From the NCBI RefSeq assembly GCF_017921815.1, contig NZ_JAGEMM010000005.1:1-64000 (forward strand): a DNA stretch of 64,000 nt, given 5' to 3'. The DNA comes from Microvirga antarctica. Lineage in GTDB: Bacteria; Pseudomonadota; Alphaproteobacteria; Rhizobiales; Beijerinckiaceae. The position numbers were made by a program, and so were the translations under genes. Below the pieces are notes generated by a model. That model was not told where the DNA came from, did no database searches, and was given only the letters and a program-made list of their open reading frames with translations. Positions 40,691-49,829 of the stretch are shown here, piece by piece (position 1 is the stretch's first letter; every line of letters starts with the position of its first letter).

Positions 40691-42463
40691 CTATCCTTTT
40701 TTGCCGACCGCCGGCAGACGGATGATAAAACGGGCACCCATCGAGAGAGGCTCCTCGCCGGCAGGCCCGGGACGGTTCTCGGCCCGGATGGTGCCGCGAT
40801 GGGCTTCGATGATCTGGCGCGAAATCGACAGGCCGAGGCCGGAATTCTGGCCGAAGCCCTGTTCCGGACGGTCGGTGTAGAAGCGCTCGAAGATGCGATC
40901 CAAGGCATCGGGCTCGATCCCCGGCCCGCAATCGTCCACCAGGATCTCGATCTCGCTCCGGCGTCGGCGCATGTGGATCTTGACCAGCTTGTCGGGCGGC
41001 GAGAACGAGCGGGCATTGTCGATGAGGTTGTTGAACACCTGCCCGAGGCGGCTGTCGTGGCCCACCACCAGATAGGCGTCGCGCGGGGCCGGGTCGACCA
41101 TCAGCGTGATGGCCGGATCGCCCGCATGGCGGCGCTCGTTGGCGACGGAGACCACAGCCACCAGCAGCCGCTGCATGTCGACCGGTTCCGCATCGGCCCG
41201 CGCCAGTTCGGCATCGAGGCGAGAGGCGTCGGAAATATCGCTGATCAGGCGGTCGAGACGCCGGACGTCGTGCTGGATGATCGACATCAGTCGTCCGCGC
41301 GACTCGTCGTTGCGGGCGAGCGGCAGGGTCTCGACGGCGCTGCGGAGGGAGGTCAGGGGGTTTTTAAGCTCGTGGGCCACATCGGCCGCGAAGCTTTCGA
41401 TGGCGTCGATCCGGTTGTAGAGGGCACCCGTCATGTCCCGCAGCGCGCCCGAGAGATGGCCGATCTCGTCCGAGCGGCCGGTGAAATCGGGGATCTCCTG
41501 GCGGGACCTTGTGCCGCGTCGCACGCGCTCCGCCGCCTCGGCGAGGCGGCGGACCGGGCCGACGATGGCGCCGGCGAGAAACAGCGACAGCACGATCATC
41601 ACCACCGCCGCCACAAGAAAGACCTGGAGCAGCGCGAAACGCTCGGACGCGATGATGGTGTCGATGTCGCCCCCTTGGGTCGACAGCAGCAGGACGCCCT
41701 GCACCGTGCGCAGGCGCTGGATGGGCACGGCGACGGAGACGATCGTCTCGCCGCGCGCGTTGGTGCGCACCTCGCTCGAGCGTTCGCCCGAGAACGCGCG
41801 CTGGACCTCCGGCAGCGTCTTGCCGTTGCTGGGACCCACATCCTCGAGGATCAGGCGCTTCTTGGTGCGGAACAGGGTCCGCAGATTGTGCCAGGTGCGC
41901 TCGATGAAGCTGAGATCGTCGTCGGTCACCGGCGGCAGATCCATCCGCATGATGTCGCCGCGGGAGTAGAACGTGCGGGAATCGAGGAGGAGCGAGCCTT
42001 CCCGGTCGAAGATGCGCGCGCGGGTCTGGGTCGGGGTCACGAGCCGCCGCAGGAGGGGCGCGACCCGCTCCGGATTGATCGAGAATTCCAGCGCCGAGGG
42101 CGCATCGTCGTTGAACCGGGCGGTATCGCCGGCCTGCATCTGGAGAAGCTGGTCGGGGTCGATGGTGATCGTGTCGGTCTCGACCGTGGCCGAGCTCGCG
42201 ATGGCGCCCGCGATGATGTCGCCCTGGGTCACCAGGCTGAGGACCCGCGCCTCGATCAGCCCCTGGCGGAACTGGTTGAGGTAGAGAAACCCCACTAGGA
42301 GCGCCACGAGGCCGGCAAGATTGAGCACCACGATCCGGCGCGTGAGGCTGGACGACATCCATTGCGCCAGCGCCCGGCCGAAGGCCTTCAGGCGCGCCAT
42401 GGCGCCGCGCGGGGCCGGCAGCTCGTCGGCCCCGGCCTCGGCGAGGTTGAGATCAGCCTTCAT
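40691..42463 (-). CDS. chvG: Sensor histidine kinase ChvG
   Basis: A 590-residue two-component kinase. Transmembrane segments lie at about 43-62 and 277-300 around a ~210-residue periplasmic sensor, followed by HAMP, HisKA with His364 in ADVAHELKNPL, and HATPase (NNLIDNARSFSPP, DDCGPGIEP, GLGLSISRQIIEAH). In relatives ChvG (ExoS) senses acidity or envelope stress with periplasmic ExoR. Gene order chvI-chvG-hprK supports the call. It starts 24 bases after chvI. Confidence 0.94.
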   Translation of the reverse strand: MKADLNLAEAGADELPAPRGAMARLKAFGRALAQWMSSSLTRRIVVLNLAGLVALLVGFLYLNQFRQGLIEARVLSLVTQGDIIAGAIASSATVETDTITIDPDQLLQMQAGDTARFNDDAPSALEFSINPERVAPLLRRLVTPTQTRARIFDREGSLLLDSRTFYSRGDIMRMDLPPVTDDDLSFIERTWHNLRTLFRTKKRLILEDVGPSNGKTLPEVQRAFSGERSSEVRTNARGETIVSVAVPIQRLRTVQGVLLLSTQGGDIDTIIASERFALLQVFLVAAVVMIVLSLFLAGAIVGPVRRLAEAAERVRRGTRSRQEIPDFTGRSDEIGHLSGALRDMTGALYNRIDAIESFAADVAHELKNPLTSLRSAVETLPLARNDESRGRLMSIIQHDVRRLDRLISDISDASRLDAELARADAEPVDMQRLLVAVVSVANERRHAGDPAITLMVDPAPRDAYLVVGHDSRLGQVFNNLIDNARSFSPPDKLVKIHMRRRRSEIEILVDDCGPGIEPDALDRIFERFYTDRPEQGFGQNSGLGLSISRQIIEAHRGTIRAENRPGPAGEEPLSMGARFIIRLPAVGKKG

Positions 42464-42487
42464 GCCACTCTCACGCGAGACCCCGCG

Positions 42488-43186
42488 TCACCCTTCCCGG
42501 AAGCGGTAGCCGACGCCGTAGAGGGTCTCGATCATTTCGAAACTGTCGTCAACGGACTTGAACTTCTTGCGCAAGCGCTTGATGTGGCTGTCGATGGTGC
42601 GGTCGTCGACGTAGACCTGGTCATCATAGGCCGCGTCCATCAGGGCGTTGCGGCTCTTGACCACGCCGGGGCGGGTCGCCAGCGCCTGCAGGATGAGAAA
42701 CTCCGTCACGGTCAGCGTGACAGGCTCGCCCTTCCACGTGCAGGCATGGCGCTCCGGGTCCATCTTGAGCTGGCCGCGCTCCAGCGCCTTGGCGTCGGCC
42801 TCGCGGGTCTGCAACTGGTCGCGGGGCGCAAAGCGCCGCAGAACGGCCTTCACGCGCTCGACCAGCAAGCGCTGGGAGAATGGCTTCCGGATGAAATCGT
42901 CGGCGCCCATCTTGAGACCGAACAGCTCGTCGATCTCTTCGTCCTTGGAGGTGAGGAAGATCACCGGCAGGTCGGATTTCTGGCGCAGCCGACGCAGCAA
43001 TTCCATGCCGTCCATGCGCGGCATCTTGATGTCGAAGATCGCCAGATCGGGCGGGGCGTGCTTCAGGCCGTCGAGGGCGGACGCACCGTCCGTGTAGGTC
43101 TGGATCCGGTAGCCCTCGGCCTCGAGGGCGATGGAAACGGACGTTAGAATGTTGCGATCGTCGTCGACAAGAGCGATCGTTGGCAT
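42488..43186 (-). CDS. chvI: Response regulator ChvI
   Basis: A 232-residue OmpR-family regulator. The receiver has acidic DDD at 8-10, phospho-Asp D52 in LAIFDIKMP, and the Lys in FLTSKDEE; the C-terminal winged helix ends [13 protein letters not shown]. The start ATG 43186 follows AAGGAAG; an extended upstream frame is not conserved. It is the partner of ChvG and, in related bacteria, regulates envelope, acid and virulence or symbiosis genes as well as pckA, which is divergent here. Confidence 0.95.
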   Translation of the reverse strand: MPTIALVDDDRNILTSVSIALEAEGYRIQTYTDGASALDGLKHAPPDLAIFDIKMPRMDGMELLRRLRQKSDLPVIFLTSKDEEIDELFGLKMGADDFIRKPFSQRLLVERVKAVLRRFAPRDQLQTREADAKALERGQLKMDPERHACTWKGEPVTLTVTEFLILQALATRPGVVKSRNALMDAAYDDQVYVDDRTIDSHIKRLRKKFKSVDDSFEMIETLYGVGYRFREG

Positions 43187-43538
43187 GAACACTTCCTTAA
43201 ACAGAACGCGGATGATGGCCACGCCGTCGTGGCCCAAGTAACGCACAAGGCCCCAAAGCATGCCGAACTGCGCCTTTCTCATGGCATAAGTAAGGTTCCG
43301 GCCGCTCCTGCGCTAGGTCCGCACCATAGGTCCCCTGCTGGAACGAGAGATGAACGGTCGGAAGTGACGTTGGGGTAGGCGAAATAGAACGAAATGGAAC
43401 AGGCGTGTTGACGAGGCTGCCCGATGTCTGAAACAAAAGCCGTCGCCGGGCATCGTCCCGCCTCTTCAAGAGCTTGCGTTCAGCCTATCTGGCCTATGCC
43501 CGGACCGGTTTTCAATCCGGTGATCAGGAGAAGTCTCA
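43187..43538. promoter_or_regulatory. chvI/pckA divergent control region
   Basis: No gene is seen in this region. GAAC repeats occur in two tandem pairs: 43341/43352 (11-base period) and 43387/43397, the latter inside 10-base repeats GAAATAGAAC and GAAATGGAAC at 43381-43400. One-turn spacing suits an OmpR-family regulator such as ChvI; the first pair also fits GAAC-N7-GAAC, the alphaproteobacterial LexA pattern. Hairpins: GGCCACG/CGTGGCC (43217-43234) in the chvI leader and ACCGG/CCGGT (43504-43521) just before the pckA ribosome site. Confidence 0.5.
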
Positions 43539-45149
43539 GTGGACACTATCGGCGTCTTCAATAGCGCACACGGCGCTGAGGCCAGCGGCTTCAGCAACCT
43601 CAAGACCGTTTTCTGGAACCTGGAGGCGCCCGCGCTCTACGAGCAATCCCTCAAGCGGGGCGAGACCGAAATCGCCAAGGGCGGCGCCCTTCTGGCCGAG
43701 ACGGGAATCCATACGGGCCGCTCGCCCAAGGACAAGTTCATCGTCCGCGACGCCACCACCGAGGACACGGTCTGGTGGGACAATAACGGGGCGATTTCGC
43801 CGGACCAGTTCGATGTGCTGCTCCAGGACTTCCTCGCCCATGCGGAGGGCAAGGAGCTGTTCGCGCAGGACCTGCATGGCGGCGCCGACCCGTCCTACCG
43901 GGTCAAGGCGCGCGTTTTCACCGAATTTGCCTGGCATTCCCTGTTCATCCGCAACCTGCTGATCCGGCCCGAAATGGGCGACCTGAAAAGCTTCGTGCCG
44001 GATCTGACCATCATCGATCTGCCGTCGTTCAAGGCCGACCCGGCGCGTCACGGCTGCCGCTCGGACACGGTCATCGCCTGCGACTTTACCCGCAAGATCG
44101 TGCTGATCGGCGGCACCTCCTATGCGGGCGAGATGAAGAAATCGGTCTTCACCTACCTCAACTTTGCCCTGCCGCCGCAATCGGTGATGCCGATGCATTG
44201 CTCGGCCAATGTGGGCCATGGGGGCGATGTGGCGGTGTTCTTCGGCCTGTCCGGCACCGGCAAGACCACCCTGTCGGCCGACCCGGACCGCATTCTTCTC
44301 GGCGATGACGAGCACGGCTGGGGCCCTTACGGCGTCTTCAATTTCGAAGGCGGCTGCTACGCCAAGACCATCCGCCTCTCGCGGGAGGCCGAACCGGAAA
44401 TCTTCGCCACCACCGAGCGCTTCGGCACCGTGCTGGAGAACGTGACGGTCGACCCGATCACCCGCGAGCCCGATTTCGACGATGCGTCGAAGACCGAGAA
44501 CACGCGCTGCGCCTATCCGCTCGATTTCATTCCCAATGCCAGCATCACCGGTCGGGCGGGCATCCCGAAAAACATCGTCATGCTGACCTGCGACGCCTTC
44601 GGCGTGCTGCCGCCGATCGCCAAGCTGACGCCCGCCGAGGCGATGTATCACTTCCTGTCGGGCTACACGGCGAAGGTCGCCGGCACCGAGAAGGGCGTGA
44701 AGGATCCCGAGGCAACGTTCTCGACCTGCTTCGGCGCGCCCTTCATGCCGCGCCACCCCTCCGCCTACGGCAACCTGCTGCGCGACCTCATCGCCAAGCA
44801 CCATGTGGATTGCTGGCTGGTGAATACCGGCTGGACCGGCGGCCAATACGGCACCGGCCGGCGGATGCCGATCCGCGTCACCCGCCGCCTGCTCTCGGCG
44901 GCCCTCGAAGGCTCCCTGTCGCGCGCCGATTTCCGCCGGGATCCGTATTTCGGCTTCGCCGTGCCGACCTCGGTGCCGGGCGTCGAGCCGCACATTCTCT
45001 ACCCGGTGAAAACCTGGCAGGACAAGGCGGCGTTCGCCCAGTCGGCCAAGCGCCTGGTCGCCATGTTCAACGAGAATTTCAAACGGTTCGAAGACCATGT
45101 GGATGCCGATGTGCGGGCTGCCGCCCCGCACGCCTCCATCGCCGCCTGA
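43539..45149 (+). CDS. pckA: Phosphoenolpyruvate carboxykinase (ATP)
   Basis: A 536-residue gluconeogenic enzyme making PEP from oxaloacetate and ATP. The P-loop is [15 protein letters not shown]; the kinase-2 motif is [10 protein letters not shown]; the substrate region has [13 protein letters not shown] and a conserved Arg in the C-terminal half ([11 protein letters not shown]). It starts at GTG 43539 with AGGAG eight bases upstream. Divergent from chvI, as in many Rhizobiales, where ChvI is reported to influence pckA. Confidence 0.97.
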   Translation: MDTIGVFNSAHGAEASGFSNLKTVFWNLEAPALYEQSLKRGETEIAKGGALLAETGIHTGRSPKDKFIVRDATTEDTVWWDNNGAISPDQFDVLLQDFLAHAEGKELFAQDLHGGADPSYRVKARVFTEFAWHSLFIRNLLIRPEMGDLKSFVPDLTIIDLPSFKADPARHGCRSDTVIACDFTRKIVLIGGTSYAGEMKKSVFTYLNFALPPQSVMPMHCSANVGHGGDVAVFFGLSGTGKTTLSADPDRILLGDDEHGWGPYGVFNFEGGCYAKTIRLSREAEPEIFATTERFGTVLENVTVDPITREPDFDDASKTENTRCAYPLDFIPNASITGRAGIPKNIVMLTCDAFGVLPPIAKLTPAEAMYHFLSGYTAKVAGTEKGVKDPEATFSTCFGAPFMPRHPSAYGNLLRDLIAKHHVDCWLVNTGWTGGQYGTGRRMPIRVTRRLLSAALEGSLSRADFRRDPYFGFAVPTSVPGVEPHILYPVKTWQDKAAFAQSAKRLVAMFNENFKRFEDHVDADVRAAAPHASIAA

Positions 45150-45174
45150 CGGCGCGCTGTGCTGATCCGGTTCC

Positions 45175-45203
45175 CCGGAAGGCGGCCATGAACCGCCTTC
45201 CGG
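45175..45203 (+). promoter_or_regulatory. Hairpin enclosing a start codon
   Basis: CCGGAAGGCGG (45175-45185) pairs perfectly with CCGCCTTCCGG (45193-45203). The 7-nt loop holds the ATG of the next gene, and the GGAAGG-like ribosome site lies within the stem. It could restrict translation initiation, or serve as a 3' structure of the pckA transcript. Confidence 0.5.
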
Positions 45204-45610
45204 CCATTCTTCTCGCGCTCCTGCTGTCCGTCGGGCCGGCCGCCGCCGAGGTCTGCGAAAAGCTGCTCGGATCCGATTTCGACCGGCTTCTGCATGCCTC
45301 TGTCTGGCGTCATGTGGGCGACCGGCTGCTGTCGCCCCTGACCCTCGGGCTGATCGCCCTGGCGATCCTCACCGCGACGCGGTTTCCCCGCCTGCGCGGC
45401 ATGGCGCTGATTGCCGGGCTCGTGGCGGCCGTGAAGGCCGTCACGGCCCTTGGCGACAATGTGTTCCCGGATCGCCTGATGCTGTCCGCCCGCCTTGAGG
45501 GCTGCGGCGAGGCCTCGATCGCCGGCGCGGTGGTGGCGGCTTTTCTCGCCGCGCTCCTGCTTGGCGCGTTCCTGTGGGCCACGGATTCCACAGCCCGCGA
45601 GCAGGCCTGA
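45188..45610 (+). CDS. Small membrane protein of unknown function
   Basis: A 140-residue protein that I cannot assign. It begins with a signal-peptide-like stretch (LPAILLALLLSVGPAAAE, cleavage near residue 20), then has hydrophobic segments at about 49-65, 69-86 and 112-132. Two Cys (in EVCEKLL and EGCGEAS) could form a periplasmic disulfide. Its ATG is in a hairpin loop. The stop overlaps the next start (TGATG), so the oxidoreductase gene is coupled to it. Confidence 0.65.
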   Translation: MNRLPAILLALLLSVGPAAAEVCEKLLGSDFDRLLHASVWRHVGDRLLSPLTLGLIALAILTATRFPRLRGMALIAGLVAAVKAVTALGDNVFPDRLMLSARLEGCGEASIAGAVVAAFLAALLLGAFLWATDSTAREQA

Positions 45611-46704
45611 TGGAGGTGCTGGTTGTCGGCGCCGGCGTCGTCGGCCTTGCGGTCGCCCGCGCGCTCGCGCAGCGCGGCCATGCGGTGATCGTGGCCGAAT
45701 CGACCGGCGGGATCGGCAACGGGGTGTCGTCGCGCAACAGCGAGGTGATCCATGGCGGGCTCTATTATCCCGCGGGCTCCCTGCGCGCCCGGCACTGCGT
45801 CGCGGGGCGCCGCATGCTCTACGATTTCTGCGCCAGCCACGGAGTGCCGCATCGGCGCTGCGGCAAGCTGATCGTCGCCACCAATCCGCTCGAACAGCAG
45901 AAGATCGAGGGGATTTATGCCCAGGGCCTGGAAAACGGGGTCGAGGGTCTGTCCTGCCTGTCCGGCGCGGCTGCAAAAGCCCTCGAACCCCATCTCGCCT
46001 GCACCGGCGCGGTGTTGTCGCAAGAGACCGGGATCGTCGACAGCCACGCCTTGATGCTCGCCCTGCAGGGCGACCTGGAGGATGCGGGCGGCATGATTGC
46101 GTTTCGCGCGCCGGTGTCGCGCATCGACCGCGAGGGTTCCCGCTGGCAGGCCCATGTGGGGGGTGACGAGCCGGCTGTCGTTGCGGTGGATGCGGTCGTC
46201 AACGCCGCCGGCCTCGGCGCGCAGGCGCTGGCCCGTAGCATCGCGGCGTATCCGGCAGCGCGGGTGCCGCGACTGGTTCTGGCCAAAGGCCATTATTTCG
46301 GGTGCGTCGGCAAACCCGCATTTTCTCGGCTGATCTATCCGGCCCCGGTGGAGGGCGGATTGGGCATCCATGTGACTCTTGATCTGGCCGGCCGGATACG
46401 CTTCGGCCCCGATGTCGAGTGGATCGACGCGGAGGCCTATGCGGTCGACCCGGCCCGCGCGCCGCGCTTTACCGGATCCATCCGCCGCTACTGGCCCGGT
46501 CTGCCTGACGACGCGCTGTTTCCCGACTATGCGGGGATCCGGCCGAAACTGACGGGCCCGGGCGAGCCCGCTGCTGATTTCGGAATCGACGGCCCCGCCG
46601 AGCACGGGCTGTCCGGGCTGGTCCAGCTGTTCGGAATCGAGAGCCCGGGCCTGACCGCGTCGCTCGCTATTGCCGAGGATGTGGCACGTCGCCTCGAGGC
46701 GTAG
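45610..46704 (+). CDS. FAD-dependent oxidoreductase, L-2-hydroxyglutarate oxidase-like
   Basis: A 364-residue DAO-family flavoprotein. The FAD dinucleotide loop is VVGAGVVGLAVARALA, followed by SSRNSEVIHGGLYYP, which is typical of LhgO/L2HGDH. DAVVNAAGLGAQALA is the second FAD region, and YAGIRPKL with GLVQLFGIESPGLTASLAIAE lies at the C-terminus. Relatives oxidise L-2-hydroxyglutarate to 2-oxoglutarate; other 2-hydroxy or amino acids remain possible. It is coupled to the membrane protein gene. Confidence 0.85.
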   Translation: MEVLVVGAGVVGLAVARALAQRGHAVIVAESTGGIGNGVSSRNSEVIHGGLYYPAGSLRARHCVAGRRMLYDFCASHGVPHRRCGKLIVATNPLEQQKIEGIYAQGLENGVEGLSCLSGAAAKALEPHLACTGAVLSQETGIVDSHALMLALQGDLEDAGGMIAFRAPVSRIDREGSRWQAHVGGDEPAVVAVDAVVNAAGLGAQALARSIAAYPAARVPRLVLAKGHYFGCVGKPAFSRLIYPAPVEGGLGIHVTLDLAGRIRFGPDVEWIDAEAYAVDPARAPRFTGSIRRYWPGLPDDALFPDYAGIRPKLTGPGEPAADFGIDGPAEHGLSGLVQLFGIESPGLTASLAIAEDVARRLEA

Positions 46705-46866
46705 GATCGCGTCCGCGAAAAGTGAACGCCTCGCCCCAGATCGACGGATCAAACGGCCTGCTGGCGCGTTAGAATACTCAAGGTTGCGAAACGCCGGACG
46801 GGTCGACCGTGAGGGCAGCGTCCATCCTCCCGAACCCGCCATCCGGTCTTCCTTGCGAGGTGTGAC

Positions 46867-47661
46867 ATGGCGAAGCTCACGACGATGCCCACGGCCGGCC
46901 TGGATCTCGAAATCCCCCACATCCGGCACATCCGAACCGCCGACCTGCGCGACGCCCTCCGACTGGGCGTCGACGATTTCCGCGCAATGCCCACCCACGC
47001 CCTCTTCGTTGCGGTGATCTACCCGATCCTGGGCGTCCTGCTCGCGGCGATGATCTTCGGCAACAACATCCTGCCCCTGCTGTTCCCGATCATGGCTGGG
47101 TTTGGGCTGCTCGGTCCCGTGGCGGCGATCGGGCTTTACGAACTCAGCAGGCTCCGTGAACAGGGCGGCGACATCCCGCTTTCGGCCGCCACCCAGGTCG
47201 TCCGGTCGCCGGCGATCGGCTCCATTGCCCTGCTGGGCCTGCTGCTTCTGGCGATCTTCCTCGTCTGGCTCGGGGTCGCGCAGGCCCTCTACCAATCCAT
47301 CTTCGGGTCCGCGACGCCCGCCTCGCTGACGGCCTTCGTGCGGGAGGTTCTGACCACTCCGAAAGGCTGGACGCTGATCATTGTCGGCAATGCCATCGGG
47401 TTCGTCTTCAGCATGGCGGTTCTGGCGCTGAGCGTCGTCTCGTTCCCGATGCTCGTCGATCGCCATGTGGGGATCGCCACCGCCATCCAGACATCGATCC
47501 GGGCCTTTGCCACCAGCCCCGGCACGATGATCGTCTGGGGATTGATCGTGTCGGCCTTTCTGCTGATCGGTTTCATCCCGTTCTTTTTCGGCCTGGCGGT
47601 AACGCTCCCCATCCTCGGCCACGCCACGTGGCATCTCTACCGGCGCATTGTCGGCCCCTGA
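46867..47661 (+). CDS. DUF2189 integral membrane protein
   Basis: A 264-residue membrane protein of the DUF2189 family. A short cytoplasmic N-terminus contains RHIRTADLRDALRLGVDDFRA-like sequence; about six hydrophobic segments follow (near 44-64, 68-92, 118-142, 170-195, 225-250). Function is unknown in the family. It stands alone with AGGTG before the ATG and an intrinsic terminator at its end. Confidence 0.75.
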   Translation: MAKLTTMPTAGLDLEIPHIRHIRTADLRDALRLGVDDFRAMPTHALFVAVIYPILGVLLAAMIFGNNILPLLFPIMAGFGLLGPVAAIGLYELSRLREQGGDIPLSAATQVVRSPAIGSIALLGLLLLAIFLVWLGVAQALYQSIFGSATPASLTAFVREVLTTPKGWTLIIVGNAIGFVFSMAVLALSVVSFPMLVDRHVGIATAIQTSIRAFATSPGTMIVWGLIVSAFLLIGFIPFFFGLAVTLPILGHATWHLYRRIVGP

Positions 47662-47701
47662 TCAGGTGCGCGGCGGCACGCCTGCCGGGACCTGATTTTT
47701 C
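47661..47701 (+). terminator. Terminator after DUF2189 gene
   Basis: ATCAGGT (47661-47667) pairs with ACCTGAT (47690-47696) around an inner GC-rich helix, followed by TTTTCTT. The stem starts at the last base of the stop codon. Confidence 0.75.
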
Positions 47702-47757
47702 TTGCCCGGATGCGATGCCTCGCCTACCGGTGAGCGATCATTCCCGGGGGCAGATGC

Positions 47758-48531
47758 ATGACCTATGAGACCATCCTCGTCGAGACTCGCGGCTCCGTGG
47801 GCCTCATCACCCTGAACCGGCCCCAGGCCTTGAACGCGCTCAACTCCGCCGTGCTGGCCGATGTGCTCTCCGCACTGGCGGCGTTCCAGGCCGACCGGGG
47901 TGTCGGCTGCATTGTCGTGACCGGATCCGAGAAGGCCTTTGCGGCCGGTGCGGACATCAAGGAAATGGCCGATCTCACCTATCCGGATACCTATCTGGGC
48001 GACTTCTTCTCGGGCTGGGACGCGGTTGCGAGCCAACGCAAGCCGATGATCGCGGCCGTTGCCGGCTTCGCGCTGGGCGGGGGCTGCGAGTTCGCGATGA
48101 TGTGCGACTTCATCATCGCTGCCGAGAACGCGAAGTTCGGCCAGCCGGAGATCAAGCTGGGCGTCATGCCCGGCATGGGCGGCACCCAGCGCCTCACCCG
48201 CCTCATCGGCCGCGCCAAGGCGATGGAGATGTGCCTCACCGGGCGGATGATGGGAGCAGAAGAAGCCGAACGAGCGGGCCTCGTCGCGCGCGTGGTGCCG
48301 ACGGCCGACCTTCTGGCAGAGGCCATCAAGACCGCCGAGACCATCGCGTCCATGTCGCCGGCCGCCGTGATGATGACCAAGGAAAGCATCGGCCGGGTCG
48401 ATGAAACCTCGCTGGCGGAAGGCGTGCGCTTCGAGCGCCGGGTGTTCCATTCCATGTTCGGCACCGACGACCAGCGCGAGGGCATGAAAGCCTTCGTCGA
48501 AAAGCGTCCGGCCCAGTTCAAGGCGCGTTGA
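47758..48531 (+). CDS. Enoyl-CoA hydratase
   Basis: A 257-residue crotonase-fold enzyme. The oxyanion-hole segments are [12 protein letters not shown] and [18 protein letters not shown]; the two catalytic Glu residues appear in GGGCEFAM and [17 protein letters not shown], so it should hydrate 2-enoyl-CoA to 3-hydroxyacyl-CoA in beta-oxidation. The C-terminus ([12 protein letters not shown]) matches short-chain hydratases. An enoyl-CoA hydratase close to rpsT-dnaA is a known alphaproteobacterial arrangement. Confidence 0.93.
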   Translation: MTYETILVETRGSVGLITLNRPQALNALNSAVLADVLSALAAFQADRGVGCIVVTGSEKAFAAGADIKEMADLTYPDTYLGDFFSGWDAVASQRKPMIAAVAGFALGGGCEFAMMCDFIIAAENAKFGQPEIKLGVMPGMGGTQRLTRLIGRAKAMEMCLTGRMMGAEEAERAGLVARVVPTADLLAEAIKTAETIASMSPAAVMMTKESIGRVDETSLAEGVRFERRVFHSMFGTDDQREGMKAFVEKRPAQFKAR

Positions 48532-48540
48532 CCCTTATCC

Positions 48541-49332
48541 ATGGGCGACCTCGGATTCGACACGCTCGCGGCGCTCGCCGCGATCTCCCTGCTGGCGGGC
48601 TTTGTTGACGCCATTGCGGGGGGCGGCGGCCTCCTCACCGTGCCTGCCCTCATCCTGGCGGGCCTCGATCCCGCCCAGGCCATCGCCACCAACAAGGTGC
48701 AGGGTTCGGTCGCGGCCGCTTCCGCCACCTGGACGTTCTGGCGCAAGGGAATGATCGACTGGAAAAGCGCCTGGCGGTTCACCCTGATGGCCTTTCTGAG
48801 CGGGATCGCAGGCGCGCTGTGCGTCCGCTTTCTGCCCCGCGCGGTGCTGGATCTCCTGATTCCCGTTCTGTTGATCGTCATCGCGATCTATTTCGCGCTC
48901 TCGCGCAAGCTCCAGGATGCGGATGCGGCGGCCCGCATGACAGCGCTGACGTTCGGGCTGACGGCGCCGGTGGCCATCGGCTTTTACGACGGCATCTTCG
49001 GGCCGGGGGCCGGCTCCTTCTACATGCTGGCCTTCGTCACGCTGCATGGCTACGGCGTCGTGCGCGCGACCGCCCATACCAAGCTGCTGAACTTCGCCAG
49101 CAATTTCGGGTCCCTGCTGCTTTACGCGGCGACCGGTGCGGTGGTCTGGCCCCTGGGCCTGGTGATGGCGGGCGCTTCCCTCATCGGCGCGCAACTCGGG
49201 TCGCGCATGGCCCTGCGCTTCGGCGTCCGGATCATCCGCCCGTTGCTGGTGGCGGTGTCGAGCCTGATGGCCTTGCGGCTGCTGCTCGACCCGGCCAATC
49301 CGTGGCGGCGGGCGCTCGCGACGCTTTTTTGA
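48541..49332 (+). CDS. TSUP-family (TauE/SafE) membrane transporter
   Basis: A 263-residue inner-membrane protein with about seven or eight hydrophobic helices. The repeat signature is visible twice: GFVDAIAGGGGLLTVPALI near residue 20 and GFYDGIFGPGAGSFYMLAFV near residue 145, with NKVQG and HTKLLNF after them. The family exports or imports sulfur-containing organic anions such as sulfoacetate, but the substrate here is unknown. It lies nine bases after the hydratase gene. Confidence 0.88.
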   Translation: MGDLGFDTLAALAAISLLAGFVDAIAGGGGLLTVPALILAGLDPAQAIATNKVQGSVAAASATWTFWRKGMIDWKSAWRFTLMAFLSGIAGALCVRFLPRAVLDLLIPVLLIVIAIYFALSRKLQDADAAARMTALTFGLTAPVAIGFYDGIFGPGAGSFYMLAFVTLHGYGVVRATAHTKLLNFASNFGSLLLYAATGAVVWPLGLVMAGASLIGAQLGSRMALRFGVRIIRPLLVAVSSLMALRLLLDPANPWRRALATLF

Positions 49333-49352
49333 CGCCCCCTGCCGGGTCGCCG

Positions 49353-49381
49353 TTGACGTTCCGCGGTCTCTTGGCTATAAG
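49353..49381 (+). promoter_or_regulatory. Probable rpsT promoter
   Basis: TTGACG (49353-49358), 17-base spacer, TATAAG (49376-49381). This is the best sigma-70-type promoter seen in the window. Transcription would start near 49388. Confidence 0.75.
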
Positions 49382-49393
49382 CCGCCCCACACG

Positions 49394-49414
49394 AGCCCGC
49401 GCTTGAAGCGGGCT
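49394..49414 (+). other. Hairpin in rpsT leader
   Basis: AGCCCGC-gcttgaa-GCGGGCT, a perfect 7-bp stem lying a few bases into the predicted rpsT transcript and followed by TTTCC. It could attenuate transcription or take part in S20 autoregulation. Confidence 0.4.
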
Positions 49415-49503
49415 TTCCGGTTTCCATGCAATCAACCGACCGCCGCCAGGGCCACATCGAGCCTGGTTTCGCGTATCGGATTTTTAAAGACGAGGACAGG
49501 CCC

Positions 49504-49770
49504 ATGGCCAACACCGTGTCGGCCAAGAAAATGACCCGCAAGATCGCGAAGCGTACCGCGGTCAACAAGTCGCGTCGCAGCCGCGTTCGCACCTTCATCC
49601 GCAAGGTTGAGGAAGCGCTCGCCACCGGCAACCAGACGGATGCGGCCGCGGCCCTTCGCGCGGCCGAGCCGGAGATGATGCGGGCCGCCCAGAAGGGCAT
49701 CCTTCACAAGAACACCGCCTCGCGGAAGGTCTCGCGCCTGGCGAGCCGCGTGAAAGCGCTGACGGCCTGA
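49504..49770 (+). CDS. rpsT: 30S ribosomal protein S20
   Basis: An 88-residue, Lys/Arg/Ala-rich three-helix primary 16S rRNA-binding protein. The start is ATG 49504 ([13 protein letters not shown]). Typical segments are [16 protein letters not shown] and [15 protein letters not shown]. It precedes dnaA, its usual alphaproteobacterial neighbour, with its own promoter and terminator. Confidence 0.97.
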   Translation: MANTVSAKKMTRKIAKRTAVNKSRRSRVRTFIRKVEEALATGNQTDAAAALRAAEPEMMRAAQKGILHKNTASRKVSRLASRVKALTA

Positions 49771-49802
49771 ATTTCGTCCCATTGGGACATCGAGACGACC
49801 TG

Positions 49803-49829
49803 AAAACCCGGCCTTCGCGCCGGGTTTTT
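49803..49829 (+). terminator. Intrinsic terminator after rpsT
   Basis: AAACCCGGC-cttcgc-GCCGGGTTT, a perfect 9-bp stem ending in a T run, 33 bases after the stop. Confidence 0.92.
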
